Assembly: GCF_014637725.1 (NCBI RefSeq)
Contig: NZ_BMFC01000002.1
Span: 186,907 to 250,906 of the forward strand
Length of the DNA stretch: 64,000 nucleotides
Source: Marivita lacus
Lineage (GTDB): Bacteria > Pseudomonadota > Alphaproteobacteria > Rhodobacterales > Rhodobacteraceae
Direction: 5' to 3'
Shown: piece after piece, positions 8,666 to 18,650 of the stretch
Position numbering within the stretch: position 1 is the first letter of the stretch
Layout of the letters: each line of letters starts with the position of its first letter
Program-made: the position numbers and the translations under genes
Notes under the pieces: model-generated
The model's input: only the letters and a program-made list of their open reading frames with translations
Told to the model about the DNA's origin: nothing
Databases searched by the model: none

Positions 8666-9919
8666 ATGCTACGACGCCTTCATTCCGAACAACCGCAAAG
8701 CTTTGCCTTCACCTCGGCCAATCAGGCCTGGGCCGATGCGCAGATCACCAAGTATCCCGAAGGGCGTCAGGCCAGCGCGATCATCCCGCTGCTCTGGCGG
8801 GCGCAGGAACAGGAAGGCTGGCTGACCCGTCCGGCGATCGAGGCGATCGCGGACATGCTGGGCATGGCCTATATGCGGGCGCTCGAAGTGGCGTCGTTCT
8901 ACTTCATGTTCCAGTTGCAACCGGTTGGCAGCGTTGCGAATATCCAGATTTGCGGCACAACGTCCTGCATGATCTGCGGGGCCGAGGATCTGGTGGCGGT
9001 GTGCCGCGAAAAGATCGCCGCCAAGCCGCACACCCTTTCGGCTGACGGCAAGCTGAGCTGGGAAGAGGTCGAATGCCTCGGCGCCTGTGCCAACGCACCG
9101 ATGGCGCAGATCGGCAAGGATTACTACGAGGACCTGACCACCGAGCGTTTCGCCGAAATTATTGACGAACTGGTCGCGGGAAAGGTGCCTGTGCCGGGTC
9201 CGCAGAACGGGCGCTACGCGGCAGAGCCGAAATCCGGCCTGACCAGCCTGGCCGAGTTCGCCTCCGACAGGCACCGGTACAATGCGTCGGTTCAGTTGGC
9301 GACCGATCTCGGCGACACGGTCAAGCGGATCGACGGCACCGAAGTGCCCCTGATCACGCCGTGGAAGGGAAAGGCGGCGAATGCTGCAAACCCGCCCAAG
9401 CCGGGACCCGATGCGATGATGCCGCCCGAAGGCCCCGATGGCGCGCAGGGCGGACGTGGCAAGGGCGAGGCACCGGCACCGCGCAACATTGGCGACGCCT
9501 CCGACAAGCGCTCCGAAGCGCCGGGGCAGGCACCCGATGTGGAAGCGATGGCAAAGCCCAAGGCTGACGTGACAGCGGCCAAGACCGCAGACGTCGCTGA
9601 GTGGTCTGGTTCGGATGCTGCGCCCGGTCTGAAGCCTGTCACGATGGATGCGCCGAAAGATGGCAAGGGCGACGACCTCAAGCAGATCAAGGGCATCGGT
9701 CCGAAACTGGAGAAGGTCTGCAACAAGCTGGGCTTTTTCCATTTCGACCAGATCGCAAGCTGGACCGACGAAGAAGTGGCCTGGGTCGATCAGAACCTCG
9801 AAGGGTTCAAGGGCCGCGTTTCCCGCGATAATTGGGTCGAACAGGCCAAGACACTTGCCTCAGGCGGCGAGACAGAGTTTTCTGCACGTGTCAAAAAGGG
9901 TGATGTCGATAACGAATGA
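8666..9919 (+). CDS. nuoE: NADH-quinone oxidoreductase subunit E (24 kDa) with long C-terminal extension ending in an H3TH-like domain
   Basis: The first ~180 residues are the 24-kDa subunit that binds cluster N1a, with ligands in CGTTSCM and CLGACANAP. The protein runs to 417 residues, much longer than the core family. After a low-complexity Pro/Ala/Lys stretch (about 235-330), the last ~80 residues form a compact domain starting [14 protein letters not shown], with a helix-hairpin-helix look. Nearly the same domain ends the next gene product (about 58 of 79 positions identical by eye). The start at ATG 8666 gives the normal NuoE N-terminus. It is separated from the lipoprotein gene by 55 bases. 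Confidence 0.93.
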   Translation: MLRRLHSEQPQSFAFTSANQAWADAQITKYPEGRQASAIIPLLWRAQEQEGWLTRPAIEAIADMLGMAYMRALEVASFYFMFQLQPVGSVANIQICGTTSCMICGAEDLVAVCREKIAAKPHTLSADGKLSWEEVECLGACANAPMAQIGKDYYEDLTTERFAEIIDELVAGKVPVPGPQNGRYAAEPKSGLTSLAEFASDRHRYNASVQLATDLGDTVKRIDGTEVPLITPWKGKAANAANPPKPGPDAMMPPEGPDGAQGGRGKGEAPAPRNIGDASDKRSEAPGQAPDVEAMAKPKADVTAAKTADVAEWSGSDAAPGLKPVTMDAPKDGKGDDLKQIKGIGPKLEKVCNKLGFFHFDQIASWTDEEVAWVDQNLEGFKGRVSRDNWVEQAKTLASGGETEFSARVKKGDVDNE

Positions 9920-9947
9920 CATCTGAACACGGACGGGGAGAATACGC

Positions 9948-10856
9948 ATGCAACAACAGAATACTGGCATAGGCTGCCAGCTGGGATCATGGGCAATGGC
10001 TGCGGGGGCTGGGCTTCTTGTCTTTGTCCTGCTGCTTGTCATCGGCGACTGGGGTCTCCTCGGGGCCATCTTCGTGGCTGGCGTCGCATTCCTGGTGCTT
10101 GGCCTCGCATTCAGCTGGCTGTTCTGCCGTGAGATGCCCGAGGCGCGCGGTCCGGGCAACATCGACACATCGGGTGCTCGCAGCACGTCCGTGCCCGCAC
10201 CCAAGGCTTCGGCGCCCAAGGCCGAGGCACCGAACGCTGCGCCGGTTTCTGCTGCAACCGCTCCCAACGCGACGGCGACGACCACAAGGTCCACGCCCGC
10301 CGAGGATGCAGCGGCCACAACCACGCCCGGGTCGGATTCTCTGCCCGATGTGCAGACCGCAACTGCCACCGCCGATGCCGAAGCGGGCGCGCAGGTGAAG
10401 CCCTCGGCGCGTCTGGCCGGTCAGGAAGAGTTGGCTGCGCGCAAGGGCGAATGGAAATACGAGGGCGGGGACGATCCCAAGCCCGGCAAAGCCACCGTGC
10501 CCGGCCCGTCGGCAGTCGAGGCGACGCCCGACTATGATGGCGACGGCAAGGCAGAAGACACCGAGGAAGGCTCCAAGCCCGCGACGCTGACCGCAGCCCG
10601 CGAGGGTGGTCCCGACAACCTCAAGGAAATCAAGGGTGTGGGTCCAAAGCTGGAACAGCTCCTGCATTCGATGGGCTTTTACCATTTCGACCAGATCGCC
10701 AACTGGAGCGCGGACGAGGTGGCATGGGTGAATGCCAATCTTGTGGGGTTCAAGGGCCGTGTGAGCCGCGACAACTGGGTCGAGCAGGCGAAAATTCTCG
10801 CCTCCGGCGGGGAAACGGAATTCTCCAAGCGCGTTGACGAAGGTGACGTGTACTGA
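9948..10856 (+). CDS. Membrane protein with C-terminal H3TH-like domain shared with NuoE
   Basis: A 302-residue protein. Two hydrophobic segments lie at about 14-34 and 36-60 (WAMAAGAGLLVFVLLLVIGD and AIFVAGVAFLVLGLAF). A long disordered Ala/Pro/Thr-rich linker follows, then from about residue 222 a domain starting DNLKEIKGVGPKLEQLL that mirrors the NuoE extension. GIGPKLE-type domains resemble the helix-3-turn-helix group annotated as flap-endonuclease-like, but no nuclease residues are evident. The RBS GGGGAG is 7 bases before the ATG. Position between nuoE and nuoF suggests an accessory or assembly role for complex I (inference). Confidence 0.8.
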   Translation: MQQQNTGIGCQLGSWAMAAGAGLLVFVLLLVIGDWGLLGAIFVAGVAFLVLGLAFSWLFCREMPEARGPGNIDTSGARSTSVPAPKASAPKAEAPNAAPVSAATAPNATATTTRSTPAEDAAATTTPGSDSLPDVQTATATADAEAGAQVKPSARLAGQEELAARKGEWKYEGGDDPKPGKATVPGPSAVEATPDYDGDGKAEDTEEGSKPATLTAAREGGPDNLKEIKGVGPKLEQLLHSMGFYHFDQIANWSADEVAWVNANLVGFKGRVSRDNWVEQAKILASGGETEFSKRVDEGDVY

Positions 10857-10875
10857 CGGGGGTTGAGACCAGACC

Positions 10876-11094
10876 ATGAGCCGGGATTCAGACGAGGCCC
10901 GCAAGGGGCGGCGCATCGCGCTGTTCATCGCAGGCGTTGGCCTTTTCTGGATTCTGGTGACCGCCATCGGATCCCAATATGGCTGGAGCCAGCGGATCCG
11001 GGCGCTGTTCGACCTCGCCGCCATGGTGGGGTTCGGAGCAGGACTTTGGATGACATACCAACTCTGGCGTGCGCGCCAGGCTGACAAGGATTGA
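10876..11094 (+). CDS. Small membrane protein between nuoE and nuoF (DUF5337-like)
   Basis: 72 residues: a charged N-terminus (MSRDSDEARKGRRIA), a first hydrophobic helix (LFIAGVGLFWILVTAIGSQY) and a second (LFDLAAMVGFGAGLWMTY). The C-terminus is basic. It resembles the DUF5337 proteins I associate with rhodobacterial nuo clusters, an assignment from memory. Three bases separate it from nuoF. The function is unknown; an assembly or stability factor for complex I is a guess from context. Confidence 0.75.
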   Translation: MSRDSDEARKGRRIALFIAGVGLFWILVTAIGSQYGWSQRIRALFDLAAMVGFGAGLWMTYQLWRARQADKD

Positions 11095-11097
11095 GCA

Positions 11098-12396
11098 ATG
11101 CTGAGCGATCAGGACCGGATCTTTACCAATATCTACGGGATGCATGACCGGACCCTCAAGGGGGCGCAGGCGCGCGGCCATTGGGATGGCACGGCCAAGC
11201 TTATCGAAAAGGGCCGCGACTGGATCATCGACGAGATGAAGGCGTCTGGTCTTCGGGGCCGGGGCGGTGCGGGCTTTCCCACGGGTCTCAAGTGGTCGTT
11301 CATGCCCAAGGAAAGCGACGGGCGGCCCAGCTATCTTGTGGTGAATGCCGACGAATCCGAGCCGGGCACCTGCAAGGACCGCGAGATCATGCGCCATGAT
11401 CCGCACACGCTGGTCGAAGGTTGCCTGATCGCCAGCTTCGCGATGCAGGCGCATGCCTGCTACATCTACATCCGTGGCGAATACATCCGCGAGAAAGAGG
11501 CGTTGCAGCGCGCCATCGACGAGGCGTATGACGCCGGGCTGGTGGGCAAGAACGCGGCAGGGTCAGGCTGGGATTTCGACATCTACCTGCATCACGGTGC
11601 CGGTGCCTATATTTGCGGCGAGGAAACCGCGCTTCTGGAAAGCCTCGAGGGCAAGAAGGGCATGCCGCGCATGAAGCCGCCGTTCCCGGCGGGAGCGGGG
11701 CTTTATGGCTGCCCGACCACGGTGAACAACGTGGAATCCATTGCCGTGGTGCCGACGATCCTGCGCCGGGGCGGTGAATGGTTTTCCAGCTTTGGACGTC
11801 AGAACAACGCGGGCACCAAGCTGTTTGCGATCTCGGGCCATGTGAACAACCCGTGTGTCGTTGAAGAGGCGATGTCGATCTCGTTCGAAGAGCTGATCGA
11901 AAAGCATTGTGGCGGCATTCGCGGCGGCTGGGACAACCTCAAGGCGGTGATCCCCGGCGGCTCGTCCGTGCCCTGCGTGCGCGGCGAGAACATGAAAGAC
12001 GCCATCATGGATTTCGATTACCTGCGCGGTGAGCTGGGGTCTGGCCTTGGCACTGCGGCGGTGATCGTGATGGACAAGGACACGGACATCATCAAGGCGA
12101 TCTGGCGGCTGTCGAAATTCTACAAGCATGAAAGCTGCGGCCAGTGCACGCCGTGCCGCGAAGGCACAGGCTGGATGATGCGCGTCATGGACCGTCTGGT
12201 GCGCGGCGAGGCCGAGGTCGAGGAGATCGACATGCTGTTCGATGTCACCAAGCAGGTCGAGGGGCACACCATCTGCGCGCTTGGCGATGCCGCGGCATGG
12301 CCGATCCAGGGTCTGATCAAGAACTTCCGCGACGAGATCGAGGACCGGATCAAGGCGCAGAAGACGGGTCGTGTGAGCGCGGTGGCGGCGGAATAG
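11098..12396 (+). CDS. nuoF: NADH-quinone oxidoreductase subunit F (51 kDa)
   Basis: NADH- and FMN-binding subunit carrying cluster N3, 432 residues. Motifs: [10 protein letters not shown] (NADH/FMN site), the segment [19 protein letters not shown] (FMN loop), and [13 protein letters not shown] with a distal Cys in HTICALGD (4Fe-4S ligands). All key residues of the 51-kDa family are visible. A predicted terminator lies about 60 bases behind its stop codon, although the operon continues to nuoG. Confidence 0.97.
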   Translation: MLSDQDRIFTNIYGMHDRTLKGAQARGHWDGTAKLIEKGRDWIIDEMKASGLRGRGGAGFPTGLKWSFMPKESDGRPSYLVVNADESEPGTCKDREIMRHDPHTLVEGCLIASFAMQAHACYIYIRGEYIREKEALQRAIDEAYDAGLVGKNAAGSGWDFDIYLHHGAGAYICGEETALLESLEGKKGMPRMKPPFPAGAGLYGCPTTVNNVESIAVVPTILRRGGEWFSSFGRQNNAGTKLFAISGHVNNPCVVEEAMSISFEELIEKHCGGIRGGWDNLKAVIPGGSSVPCVRGENMKDAIMDFDYLRGELGSGLGTAAVIVMDKDTDIIKAIWRLSKFYKHESCGQCTPCREGTGWMMRVMDRLVRGEAEVEEIDMLFDVTKQVEGHTICALGDAAAWPIQGLIKNFRDEIEDRIKAQKTGRVSAVAAE

Positions 12397-12455
12397 GCGG
12401 CTTGCCCGCGTGGCTTGCGAGCCGCAGGGGAGGCCGGTCGAACGGCATTGGATCG

Positions 12456-12477
12456 AGGCGCGATGACGCGCCTTTTT
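12456..12477 (+). terminator. Terminator-like hairpin inside the nuo operon
   Basis: AGGCGCG (12456-12462), loop ATGA, CGCGCCT (12467-12473), then a T-run to 12477. A TTTCCG ... CGGAAA arm pair follows it, as in family B elements elsewhere in the window. It could give partial termination or a processed 3' end after nuoF and so set the ratio of upstream to downstream subunits. Confidence 0.55.
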
Positions 12478-12569
12478 CCGTTTCAAGCGGGCGGAAACCG
12501 GTCTCGGGGCTTGCATGCGCGACGCATCCAAGCGCATGGTGCGGCCAAGAAATTCCATGAGGTGTCTCC

Positions 12570-12902
12570 ATGAAATCAGGTTGGGTCTTTGCGTCGGGTC
12601 TGTGCCTGCTGGCTGCCTGTGGCCAGAACGAGCGTGATATCGTGACTTTCGAAGGTGCGCGCTTTGAGGGTGACCTGCGGTCCGAGCGCGGGGATCGCGC
12701 CGCGTTTGTCGCATCCGGCGGCCCGGCCTCTGTCAGCCTCGAAGGAGCCAAGCAGGCCGCGCAATACCAGGTGGTTCAGCATTGCATCGCCTATCTGGGC
12801 ACCTCGGATGCGGCATGGGTCAATGGCCCCGATGTGCCGGATGCAGAGCTGGTCGTGACCGACAACAGGGTGGTTCTGACCGGGCGCTGCGTCGAGCCGT
12901 AA
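12570..12902 (+). CDS. Small predicted lipoprotein between nuoF and nuoG
   Basis: 110 residues with a lipoprotein signal peptide ending in the lipobox LLAAC (MKSGWVFASGLCLLAAC). The mature part has AKQAAQYQVVQHCIAYLG and TGRCVEP, so again two Cys that might pair. It shares the general layout (lipobox, ~90-residue mature domain, AAxQY helix, C-terminal Cys) with the lipoprotein at 15617, which hints at distant relationship. No known family recognised. Same strand as nuo and probably in the operon, though a hairpin separates it from nuoF. Confidence 0.7.
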   Translation: MKSGWVFASGLCLLAACGQNERDIVTFEGARFEGDLRSERGDRAAFVASGGPASVSLEGAKQAAQYQVVQHCIAYLGTSDAAWVNGPDVPDAELVVTDNRVVLTGRCVEP

Positions 12903-13003
12903 AGCGCCGAAAACGCGACGAATTTGCCAAAGACTTGCGCCACGTTATTGAATAGCCCTGGTCGTCGCCCCCATATTCACTCCAGACCCAACCAGGTGAG
13001 ACC

Positions 13004-13399
13004 ATGCGGATTCTGACGGCCCTGTTGATCATGACGCTGTCCTTTGCAGGGGCGGCCTCTGCCAAGCCCCCCTTGCGCGAGGTGGCCGAGATCGACAACG
13101 GCTTGATGGCCGTGGCCATCGCCGATGCGATCCGCAAATCCTGTGACGCCATCGATGCACGCCTGATCCGCGCCTATACGGAACTGAACCGGCTGAAAGC
13201 GGTCGCGCGTGACCGCGGCTATACCGCGGAAGAGGTCGAGGCCTATGTCACGTCGAAGTCGGAAAAAGACCGGATGAAGGACAAGGCCGAACAATTCCTG
13301 CAGGCCAACGGCGTGCCGCCGAACGACATTCCTGCGCTCTGCCGCTTTGGCCAGTCGCAGATCCAGTCGCAAAGCCAGATCGGCCAATTGCTCAGATAA
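13004..13399 (+). CDS. Secreted small protein (DUF5333-like) before nuoG
   Basis: 131 residues. A cleavable signal peptide is likely (MRILTALLIMTLSFAGAASA, cut after ASA). The mature protein is helical and charged, contains two Cys (KSCDAI and ALCRFG) and ends in a Gln/Ser-rich tail (SQIQSQSQIGQLL). It looks like the DUF5333 proteins I recall from rhodobacterial nuo clusters, but that name is from memory. Predicted location is the periplasm. The role is unknown. Confidence 0.75.
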   Translation: MRILTALLIMTLSFAGAASAKPPLREVAEIDNGLMAVAIADAIRKSCDAIDARLIRAYTELNRLKAVARDRGYTAEEVEAYVTSKSEKDRMKDKAEQFLQANGVPPNDIPALCRFGQSQIQSQSQIGQLLR

Positions 13400-13595
13400 G
13401 CGGCGTGCGGCACGGAAAATCAGGGTTTTTGTGCAGGTGCAGCATTCAGCATGCCGCGTCGATATTTCCCGCATCTTTTTGCCTGAACATCTGGCCTATT
13501 GGTTTGAGCCACGTTAGAAGGCGGGCGACGTCAGCCGATCGCCGGATTGCCACGGCATCGACTGCGCCAGCCGAATGGGAACAAAGGGCTCGGGC

Positions 13596-15620
13596 ATGTC
13601 TGACTTGCGCAAGATCATCATTGATGGAAACGAAGTTGAGGTAGAAGGCGCGATGACGCTGATTCAGGCTTGTGAACAAGCCGGGATCGAAGTGCCGCGT
13701 TTCTGCTACCACGAACGTTTGTCCATCGCGGGCAATTGCCGGATGTGTCTTGTCGAAGTGGTCGGTGGCCCGCCCAAGCCCGCCGCAAGCTGCGCGATGC
13801 AGGTCAAGGATCTGCGTCCCGGCAAGGATGGCGAACCGCCCGTGGTCAAGACCAACTCTCCGATGGTCAAGAAGGCCCGCGAGGGGGTGATGGAGTTCCT
13901 GCTCATCAACCACCCGCTCGATTGCCCGATCTGCGATCAGGGCGGTGAATGCGACCTGCAGGACCAGGCGATGGCTTACGGCGTCGATTTCAGCCGCTTC
14001 CGCGAACCCAAGCGCGCGGTCGAGGATCTGGACCTTGGCCCGCTGGTCGAAACCCACATGACGCGCTGCATTTCCTGCACCCGCTGCGTGCGCTTCACCA
14101 CCGAGGTGGCGGGCATCAGCCAGATGGGCCAGACCGGCCGGGGCGAGGACAGCGAGATCACGTCCTATCTGGGCGAAACGCTGGACAGCAACCTGCAGGG
14201 CAACATCATCGACCTGTGCCCGGTGGGCGCGCTGGTCTCGAAACCCTATGCCTTTACCGCCCGTCCGTGGGAGCTGACCAAGACCGAATCCATCGACGTG
14301 ATGGACGCTTTGGGCAGCAACATCCGCGTCGACACCAAGGGTCGTGAAGTCATGCGGTTCCTGCCGCGCAACCATGACGGCGTGAACGAGGAATGGATTT
14401 CCGACAAGACGCGCTTTGTCTGGGACGGGCTGCGTCGTCAGCGTCTGGACCGGCCCTATGTGCGCGAAAACGGCAAGCTGCGCCCGGCCAACTGGCCCGA
14501 AGCGCTGACCAAGGCCGCCGAGGCGATGAAGGGCAAGAAGCTGGCCGGTCTCGTGGGCGATCTCGTCCCGACCGAGGCGGCCTATGCGCTGAAAACGTTG
14601 ATCGAAGGTCAGGGTGGCCATGTCGAATGTCGCACCGATGGCGCGAAACTGCCTGCGGGCAACCGGTCGGGCTATGTCGGCACCGCGGCGATCGAGGATA
14701 TCGACGCGGCGGACATGATCCTGCTGATCGGCACCAACCCGCGCGATGAGGCACCGGTGCTGAATGCGCGCATCCGCAAGGCCTGGGCTGCGGGAGCACA
14801 GGTTGCCGTGATCGGGGAGCCGGTTGACCTGACGTATGAGTATCACCACGCTGGCAAAGGGCGCTCTGCATTGCAGGCGATGATCGACAAGGGTGTGTCG
14901 GAAGAGACACGTGATGAAAAGAACACCATCGTGATCGTCGGGCAGGGTGCCCTGCGTGAGTCCGATGGCGCGGCAGTTCTGGCGGCGGCGCAGAAGATGG
15001 CCGAGATTTCGGGCGCAGGGTTCATGGTGCTGCACACCGCCGCTGCCCGCGTTGGCGCGATGGATGCGGGTTGCACCACCGAAGGCGGCATGGACAGCGC
15101 CATCGACGGGGCCGAGGTGATCTACAATCTGGGGTCCGACGAGGTCGAGATCGCGAAGGGTGCCTTTGTGATCTATCAGGGCAGCCATGGCGACCGGGGC
15201 GCACATCGTGCCGACATCATCCTGCCGGGCGCCGCCTATACCGAGGAGCAGGGCCTGTTCGTCAACACCGAAGGCCGTCCGCAAGTGGCGCTGCGCGCCA
15301 GCTTTGCGCCGGGTGAGGCCAAGGAAAACTGGGCGATCCTGCGGGCGCTTTCGGCGGAGCTTGGTGCGACACTGCCCTTTGACAGCCTGGCGCAGCTGCG
15401 TCAGGCGCTGGTCAAGGACGTGCCGCATCTCGCGCAGATCGACACGGTGCCGGAAAACGAGTGGCGGGCAGAGCCGACCGGCGAGCTGGGGGATGCGGAT
15501 TTCCGCAACGCCCTGCAGGATTTCTACCTGACCAACCCGATCGCACGGGCCAGTGTCCTGATGGCGGAACTGTCAGCGGGCGCCCGCGCCCGCAAGGACA
15601 CCAAGATCGCGGCGGAGTGA
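13596..15620 (+). CDS. nuoG: NADH-quinone oxidoreductase subunit G (75 kDa)
   Basis: Largest peripheral subunit, 674 residues, carrying clusters N1b, N5 and N4. N-terminal 2Fe-2S ligands lie in [18 protein letters not shown]. The His-Cys3 cluster is in [18 protein letters not shown]. The 4Fe-4S cluster is in [10 protein letters not shown] with a later Cys in DLCPVGAL. The C-terminal part is the molybdopterin-oxidoreductase-like domain without cofactor. ATG 13596 is preferred over 13575 because AAAGGG lies 7 bases upstream. The 195 bases before it show nothing clear. Confidence 0.97.
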   Translation: MSDLRKIIIDGNEVEVEGAMTLIQACEQAGIEVPRFCYHERLSIAGNCRMCLVEVVGGPPKPAASCAMQVKDLRPGKDGEPPVVKTNSPMVKKAREGVMEFLLINHPLDCPICDQGGECDLQDQAMAYGVDFSRFREPKRAVEDLDLGPLVETHMTRCISCTRCVRFTTEVAGISQMGQTGRGEDSEITSYLGETLDSNLQGNIIDLCPVGALVSKPYAFTARPWELTKTESIDVMDALGSNIRVDTKGREVMRFLPRNHDGVNEEWISDKTRFVWDGLRRQRLDRPYVRENGKLRPANWPEALTKAAEAMKGKKLAGLVGDLVPTEAAYALKTLIEGQGGHVECRTDGAKLPAGNRSGYVGTAAIEDIDAADMILLIGTNPRDEAPVLNARIRKAWAAGAQVAVIGEPVDLTYEYHHAGKGRSALQAMIDKGVSEETRDEKNTIVIVGQGALRESDGAAVLAAAQKMAEISGAGFMVLHTAAARVGAMDAGCTTEGGMDSAIDGAEVIYNLGSDEVEIAKGAFVIYQGSHGDRGAHRADIILPGAAYTEEQGLFVNTEGRPQVALRASFAPGEAKENWAILRALSAELGATLPFDSLAQLRQALVKDVPHLAQIDTVPENEWRAEPTGELGDADFRNALQDFYLTNPIARASVLMAELSAGARARKDTKIAAE

Positions 15621-16030
15621 GCAGGGTGCGCCACATGGCGGTGATAACACCTGTTGCGCTGGTGGTGATGCTGGGCGGCTTGTCCGGCTGTGATGCCGCG
15701 GAACCCGAGGTCACGCGGTTCGCACCTGAGTATCAGGGCGTCGAAACCACGCTTCTGGACGGGGACCTGGTCAAGTTCGATGTGACGATGCGCGGGGCGC
15801 GCGCGGCCACGGATGTTGAAGATTATGCCGAATGTGCAGCGGCGCAATATGCCCTGATCCGGGGCTATGGATTTGCGCGGCATTTGCGCACGAATGTCGA
15901 CGAAGAGGCTGGCCTCTGGCGAGGAGATGCGGTTTACACCATCTCGCCGGCGCTGCCCCGTGGGGTGCGGACCATCGACGCCGAAGTCGTGACCGCCTCC
16001 TGCGTTGAAAACGGAATACCGATGGTTTGA
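15617..16030 (+). CDS. Small predicted lipoprotein between nuoG and nuoH
   Basis: About 137 residues from GTG 15617 (overlaps the nuoG stop as GTGA). GTG 15626 and ATG 15635 are alternatives; the longer forms supply the basic N-terminus expected of a signal peptide ([16 protein letters not shown]). The lipobox is LSGC, followed by [10 protein letters not shown]. The mature domain has [20 protein letters not shown] and a Cys near the end (VTASCVENG). No family recognised. Layout is similar to the lipoprotein at 12570. Likely co-translated with complex I and anchored in the envelope. Confidence 0.72.
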   Translation: MSRVRHMAVITPVALVVMLGGLSGCDAAEPEVTRFAPEYQGVETTLLDGDLVKFDVTMRGARAATDVEDYAECAAAQYALIRGYGFARHLRTNVDEEAGLWRGDAVYTISPALPRGVRTIDAEVVTASCVENGIPMV

Positions 16031-16037
16031 GGACGTG

Positions 16038-17066
16038 ATGGCTGACTTCTTTACCACAACTGCCGGGATCGGCGTGATCATCGTGGCACAGTGCCTTGCC
16101 GTACTGGGTTTCGTGATGATCAGCCTTCTCTTCCTCGTCTATGGCGACCGGAAAATCTGGGCGGCTGTCCAGATGCGGCGCGGACCCAACGTCGTGGGGG
16201 CCTACGGCCTGCTGCAGACGGTGGCCGACGCGTTGAAATATGTCGTCAAGGAAGTGGTGGTGCCTGCGGGTGCCGACAAGCCGGTGTTCATGCTGGCGCC
16301 GCTGACGTCGTTTGTGCTGGCGATGATGCTCTGGGCGGTGATCCCGTTCAACGATACCTGGGTGCTTGCAGACATCAACGTGGCCATCCTGTACGTCTTC
16401 GCGATCTCGTCGCTCGAGGTGTACGGCGTCATCATGGGCGGATGGGCGTCGAACTCGAAATACCCGTTCCTCGGCTCGCTGCGGTCGGCGGCGCAGATGA
16501 TTTCCTACGAGGTGTCGCTGGGTCTGGTTATCATCGGCATCATCATCTCGACGGGATCGCTGAATTTCGGCGATATCGTGCGGGCGCAGGATGGCGATTT
16601 CGGGTTCTTCAACTGGTACTGGCTGCCGCATTTCCCGATGGTGTTCCTGTTCTTCATCTCGGCGCTGGCCGAAACCAACCGTCCGCCTTTTGATCTTCCC
16701 GAAGCGGAATCCGAACTGGTGGCGGGCTACCAGGTTGAATACTCGTCCACGCCGTTCCTGCTGTTCATGGCAGGGGAATATATCGCGATCTTCCTGATGT
16801 GTGCGCTGATGTCGCTGCTGTTCTTCGGCGGCTGGCTGTCGCCCATTCCGGGTCTGCCCGATGGCGCGCTGTGGATGGTCGGCAAGATGGCGTTCTTCTT
16901 CTTCCTGTTTGCCATGGTTAAGGCGATCACGCCCCGCTACCGCTACGACCAGTTGATGCGTCTCGGCTGGAAGGTGTTCCTGCCGTTCAGCCTCGTCTGG
17001 GTGGTCTTCGTGGCCTTTGCGGCGAAATTCGACTGGTTCTGGGGCGCATTTGCGCGCTGGGTATAA
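16038..17066 (+). CDS. nuoH: NADH-quinone oxidoreductase subunit H
   Basis: Membrane subunit at the junction with the peripheral arm; forms part of the quinone channel. 342 residues with about eight membrane helices. Signatures: [18 protein letters not shown], and [20 protein letters not shown], whose acidic residues lie near the quinone site. ATG 16038 follows GAGGA (16029-16033). It overlaps nothing but sits 7 bases behind the lipoprotein stop. Confidence 0.96.
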   Translation: MADFFTTTAGIGVIIVAQCLAVLGFVMISLLFLVYGDRKIWAAVQMRRGPNVVGAYGLLQTVADALKYVVKEVVVPAGADKPVFMLAPLTSFVLAMMLWAVIPFNDTWVLADINVAILYVFAISSLEVYGVIMGGWASNSKYPFLGSLRSAAQMISYEVSLGLVIIGIIISTGSLNFGDIVRAQDGDFGFFNWYWLPHFPMVFLFFISALAETNRPPFDLPEAESELVAGYQVEYSSTPFLLFMAGEYIAIFLMCALMSLLFFGGWLSPIPGLPDGALWMVGKMAFFFFLFAMVKAITPRYRYDQLMRLGWKVFLPFSLVWVVFVAFAAKFDWFWGAFARWV

Positions 17067-17077
17067 GGAGAGCAACG

Positions 17078-17572
17078 ATGACGCAGATCGACTATGCACG
17101 CGCCGCCAAGTACTTCCTTTTGCAGGACTTTTACCAAGGCATGAAGCTTGGCCTGAAGTATTTCTTTGCCCCCAAGGCGACGATCAACTACCCGCATGAA
17201 AAAGGCCCACTGTCCCCGCGGTTCCGCGGTGAACACGCGCTGCGCCGCTATCCCAATGGCGAGGAACGCTGCATCGCGTGCAAGCTCTGCGAGGCGATCT
17301 GCCCGGCGCAGGCGATCACGATCGATGCGGAACCCCGCGATGACGGATCGCGCCGCACCACGCGCTATGACATCGACATGACAAAGTGCATCTATTGCGG
17401 CTTCTGCCAGGAGGCGTGCCCGGTCGATGCGATTGTCGAAGGCCCGAATTTCGAGTTTTCGACAGAAACGCGCGAAGAGCTGTATTACGACAAGGCCAAG
17501 CTCTTGGACAACGGCGACCGCTGGGAAGCCGAGATCGCGCGCAACCTCGAGCTGGACGCGCCGTACCGATGA
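17078..17572 (+). CDS. nuoI: NADH-quinone oxidoreductase subunit I (23 kDa, two 4Fe-4S clusters)
   Basis: 164 residues. Two 8Fe-ferredoxin motifs, [13 protein letters not shown] and [13 protein letters not shown], bind clusters N6a and N6b. The N-terminal helix contacts the membrane arm. A purine-rich RBS (AAGGAG) precedes the ATG. It overlaps the next gene by 4 bp. Confidence 0.97.
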   Translation: MTQIDYARAAKYFLLQDFYQGMKLGLKYFFAPKATINYPHEKGPLSPRFRGEHALRRYPNGEERCIACKLCEAICPAQAITIDAEPRDDGSRRTTRYDIDMTKCIYCGFCQEACPVDAIVEGPNFEFSTETREELYYDKAKLLDNGDRWEAEIARNLELDAPYR

Positions 17573-17979
17573 GCGATGCGAAAACCCCCTTCGAGCTGAT
17601 GATGCAGCAAGCCCAGGAGATGGCCAAGGCCTTCAACCCGTCGCTGTCGTCATTCGATCCCAAGGGCTTCGAAAAGATGTGGCCGACCATGCCGAAAGAC
17701 GCCATGGAGATGTGGTTCGGCAAGGGGATCAGCAAGAACGGTCTGGATGCCAAGACTCGGCTTCTTTTGACACTGGCGGGCCTGACGATGCAGGGCGCGC
17801 AGGCAGACACGCAACTGCGCATGACAGTGCGCCACGGCATCGAAGCGGGCGCCACGAAGGACGAGATTGCCGAAACCATCGCCCAGATGTCGATGTTCGC
17901 CGGTATTCCAGCCATGACCCGCGCGATGGAATTGGCGCGCGATGTCATGGAAGACGACAAAAAGGATGACGAGACATGA
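17569..17979 (+). CDS. Carboxymuconolactone decarboxylase / AhpD-like protein in the nuo operon
   Basis: 136 residues; the start ATG overlaps the nuoI stop and the end overlaps nuoJ, so it is fully embedded in the operon. The C-terminal half reads [20 protein letters not shown] and then [19 protein letters not shown], the helical core of the CMD family. The CxxC redox pair of AhpD is absent (no Cys at all in the protein), so a peroxidase-partner role is unlikely. The N-terminus is an unusual Met-rich stretch ([14 protein letters not shown]). Function here is unknown. Confidence 0.78.
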   Translation: MSDAKTPFELMMQQAQEMAKAFNPSLSSFDPKGFEKMWPTMPKDAMEMWFGKGISKNGLDAKTRLLLTLAGLTMQGAQADTQLRMTVRHGIEAGATKDEIAETIAQMSMFAGIPAMTRAMELARDVMEDDKKDDET

Positions 17980-18578
17980 GTGTCTTTGCCTTCTATCTCT
18001 TCGCGATTTCGACGATTGCCGGCGGGCTCTTGACGGTGATCAGCCGGAGCCCGGTTCATTCGGTGCTGTGGCTGATCCTTGCCTTCCTGTCGTCTGCCGG
18101 GTTGTTCGTGCTTCTGGGGGCCGAATTCGTGGCGATGCTTCTCATCATCGTCTACGTGGGCGCGGTGGCGGTGCTGTTCCTGTTCGTCGTGATGATGCTC
18201 GACGTCGACTTCTCGGAATTGAAGGCCGAAATGGCGCGCTACATGCCGCTGGCCCTGCTTTTTGGCGTCATCATCCTGATGCAGTTCGCGATTGCCTTTG
18301 GCGCGTGGGAAAGCAACGCGGCGGCCGAAGGTCTGCGCGCGCAGGTGATTCCGGTGGACCGGCACAACACCGAAGCCCTGGGCATGATCCTTTATGACCA
18401 GTATTTCCTGCTGTTCCAGCTTGCCGGCCTGATCCTGCTCGTGGCGATGATCGGCGCGATTGTTCTGACGCTGCGCCAGAGAACCGACATCAAACGCCAG
18501 AACGTGCTGGCGCAGATGTACCGCGATCCGGCCAAGGCGATGGAACTGAAAGATGTGAAGCCGGGACAGGGCTTGTAA
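17976..18578 (+). CDS. nuoJ: NADH-quinone oxidoreductase subunit J
   Basis: Membrane subunit (ND6 homologue), 200 residues, with five hydrophobic helices. The conserved third helix is seen as [20 protein letters not shown] followed by FLFVVMMLD. The C-terminus is a soluble, charged tail. It overlaps the CMD-like gene by 4 bp and is followed by a 72-base spacer before nuoK. Confidence 0.95.
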   Translation: MSVFAFYLFAISTIAGGLLTVISRSPVHSVLWLILAFLSSAGLFVLLGAEFVAMLLIIVYVGAVAVLFLFVVMMLDVDFSELKAEMARYMPLALLFGVIILMQFAIAFGAWESNAAAEGLRAQVIPVDRHNTEALGMILYDQYFLLFQLAGLILLVAMIGAIVLTLRQRTDIKRQNVLAQMYRDPAKAMELKDVKPGQGL

Positions 18579-18650
18579 GAGATACGCTCCGGACATGGTT
18601 CGGGACGCTGTGAAAAAGACAAACGACGGGGCACACCCCGGAGGGACGTG

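Noticed and set aside
11098-12396. nuoF as a hydrogenase or formate dehydrogenase subunit
   Set aside because: Flanking genes are the full nuo set and the order fits complex I.
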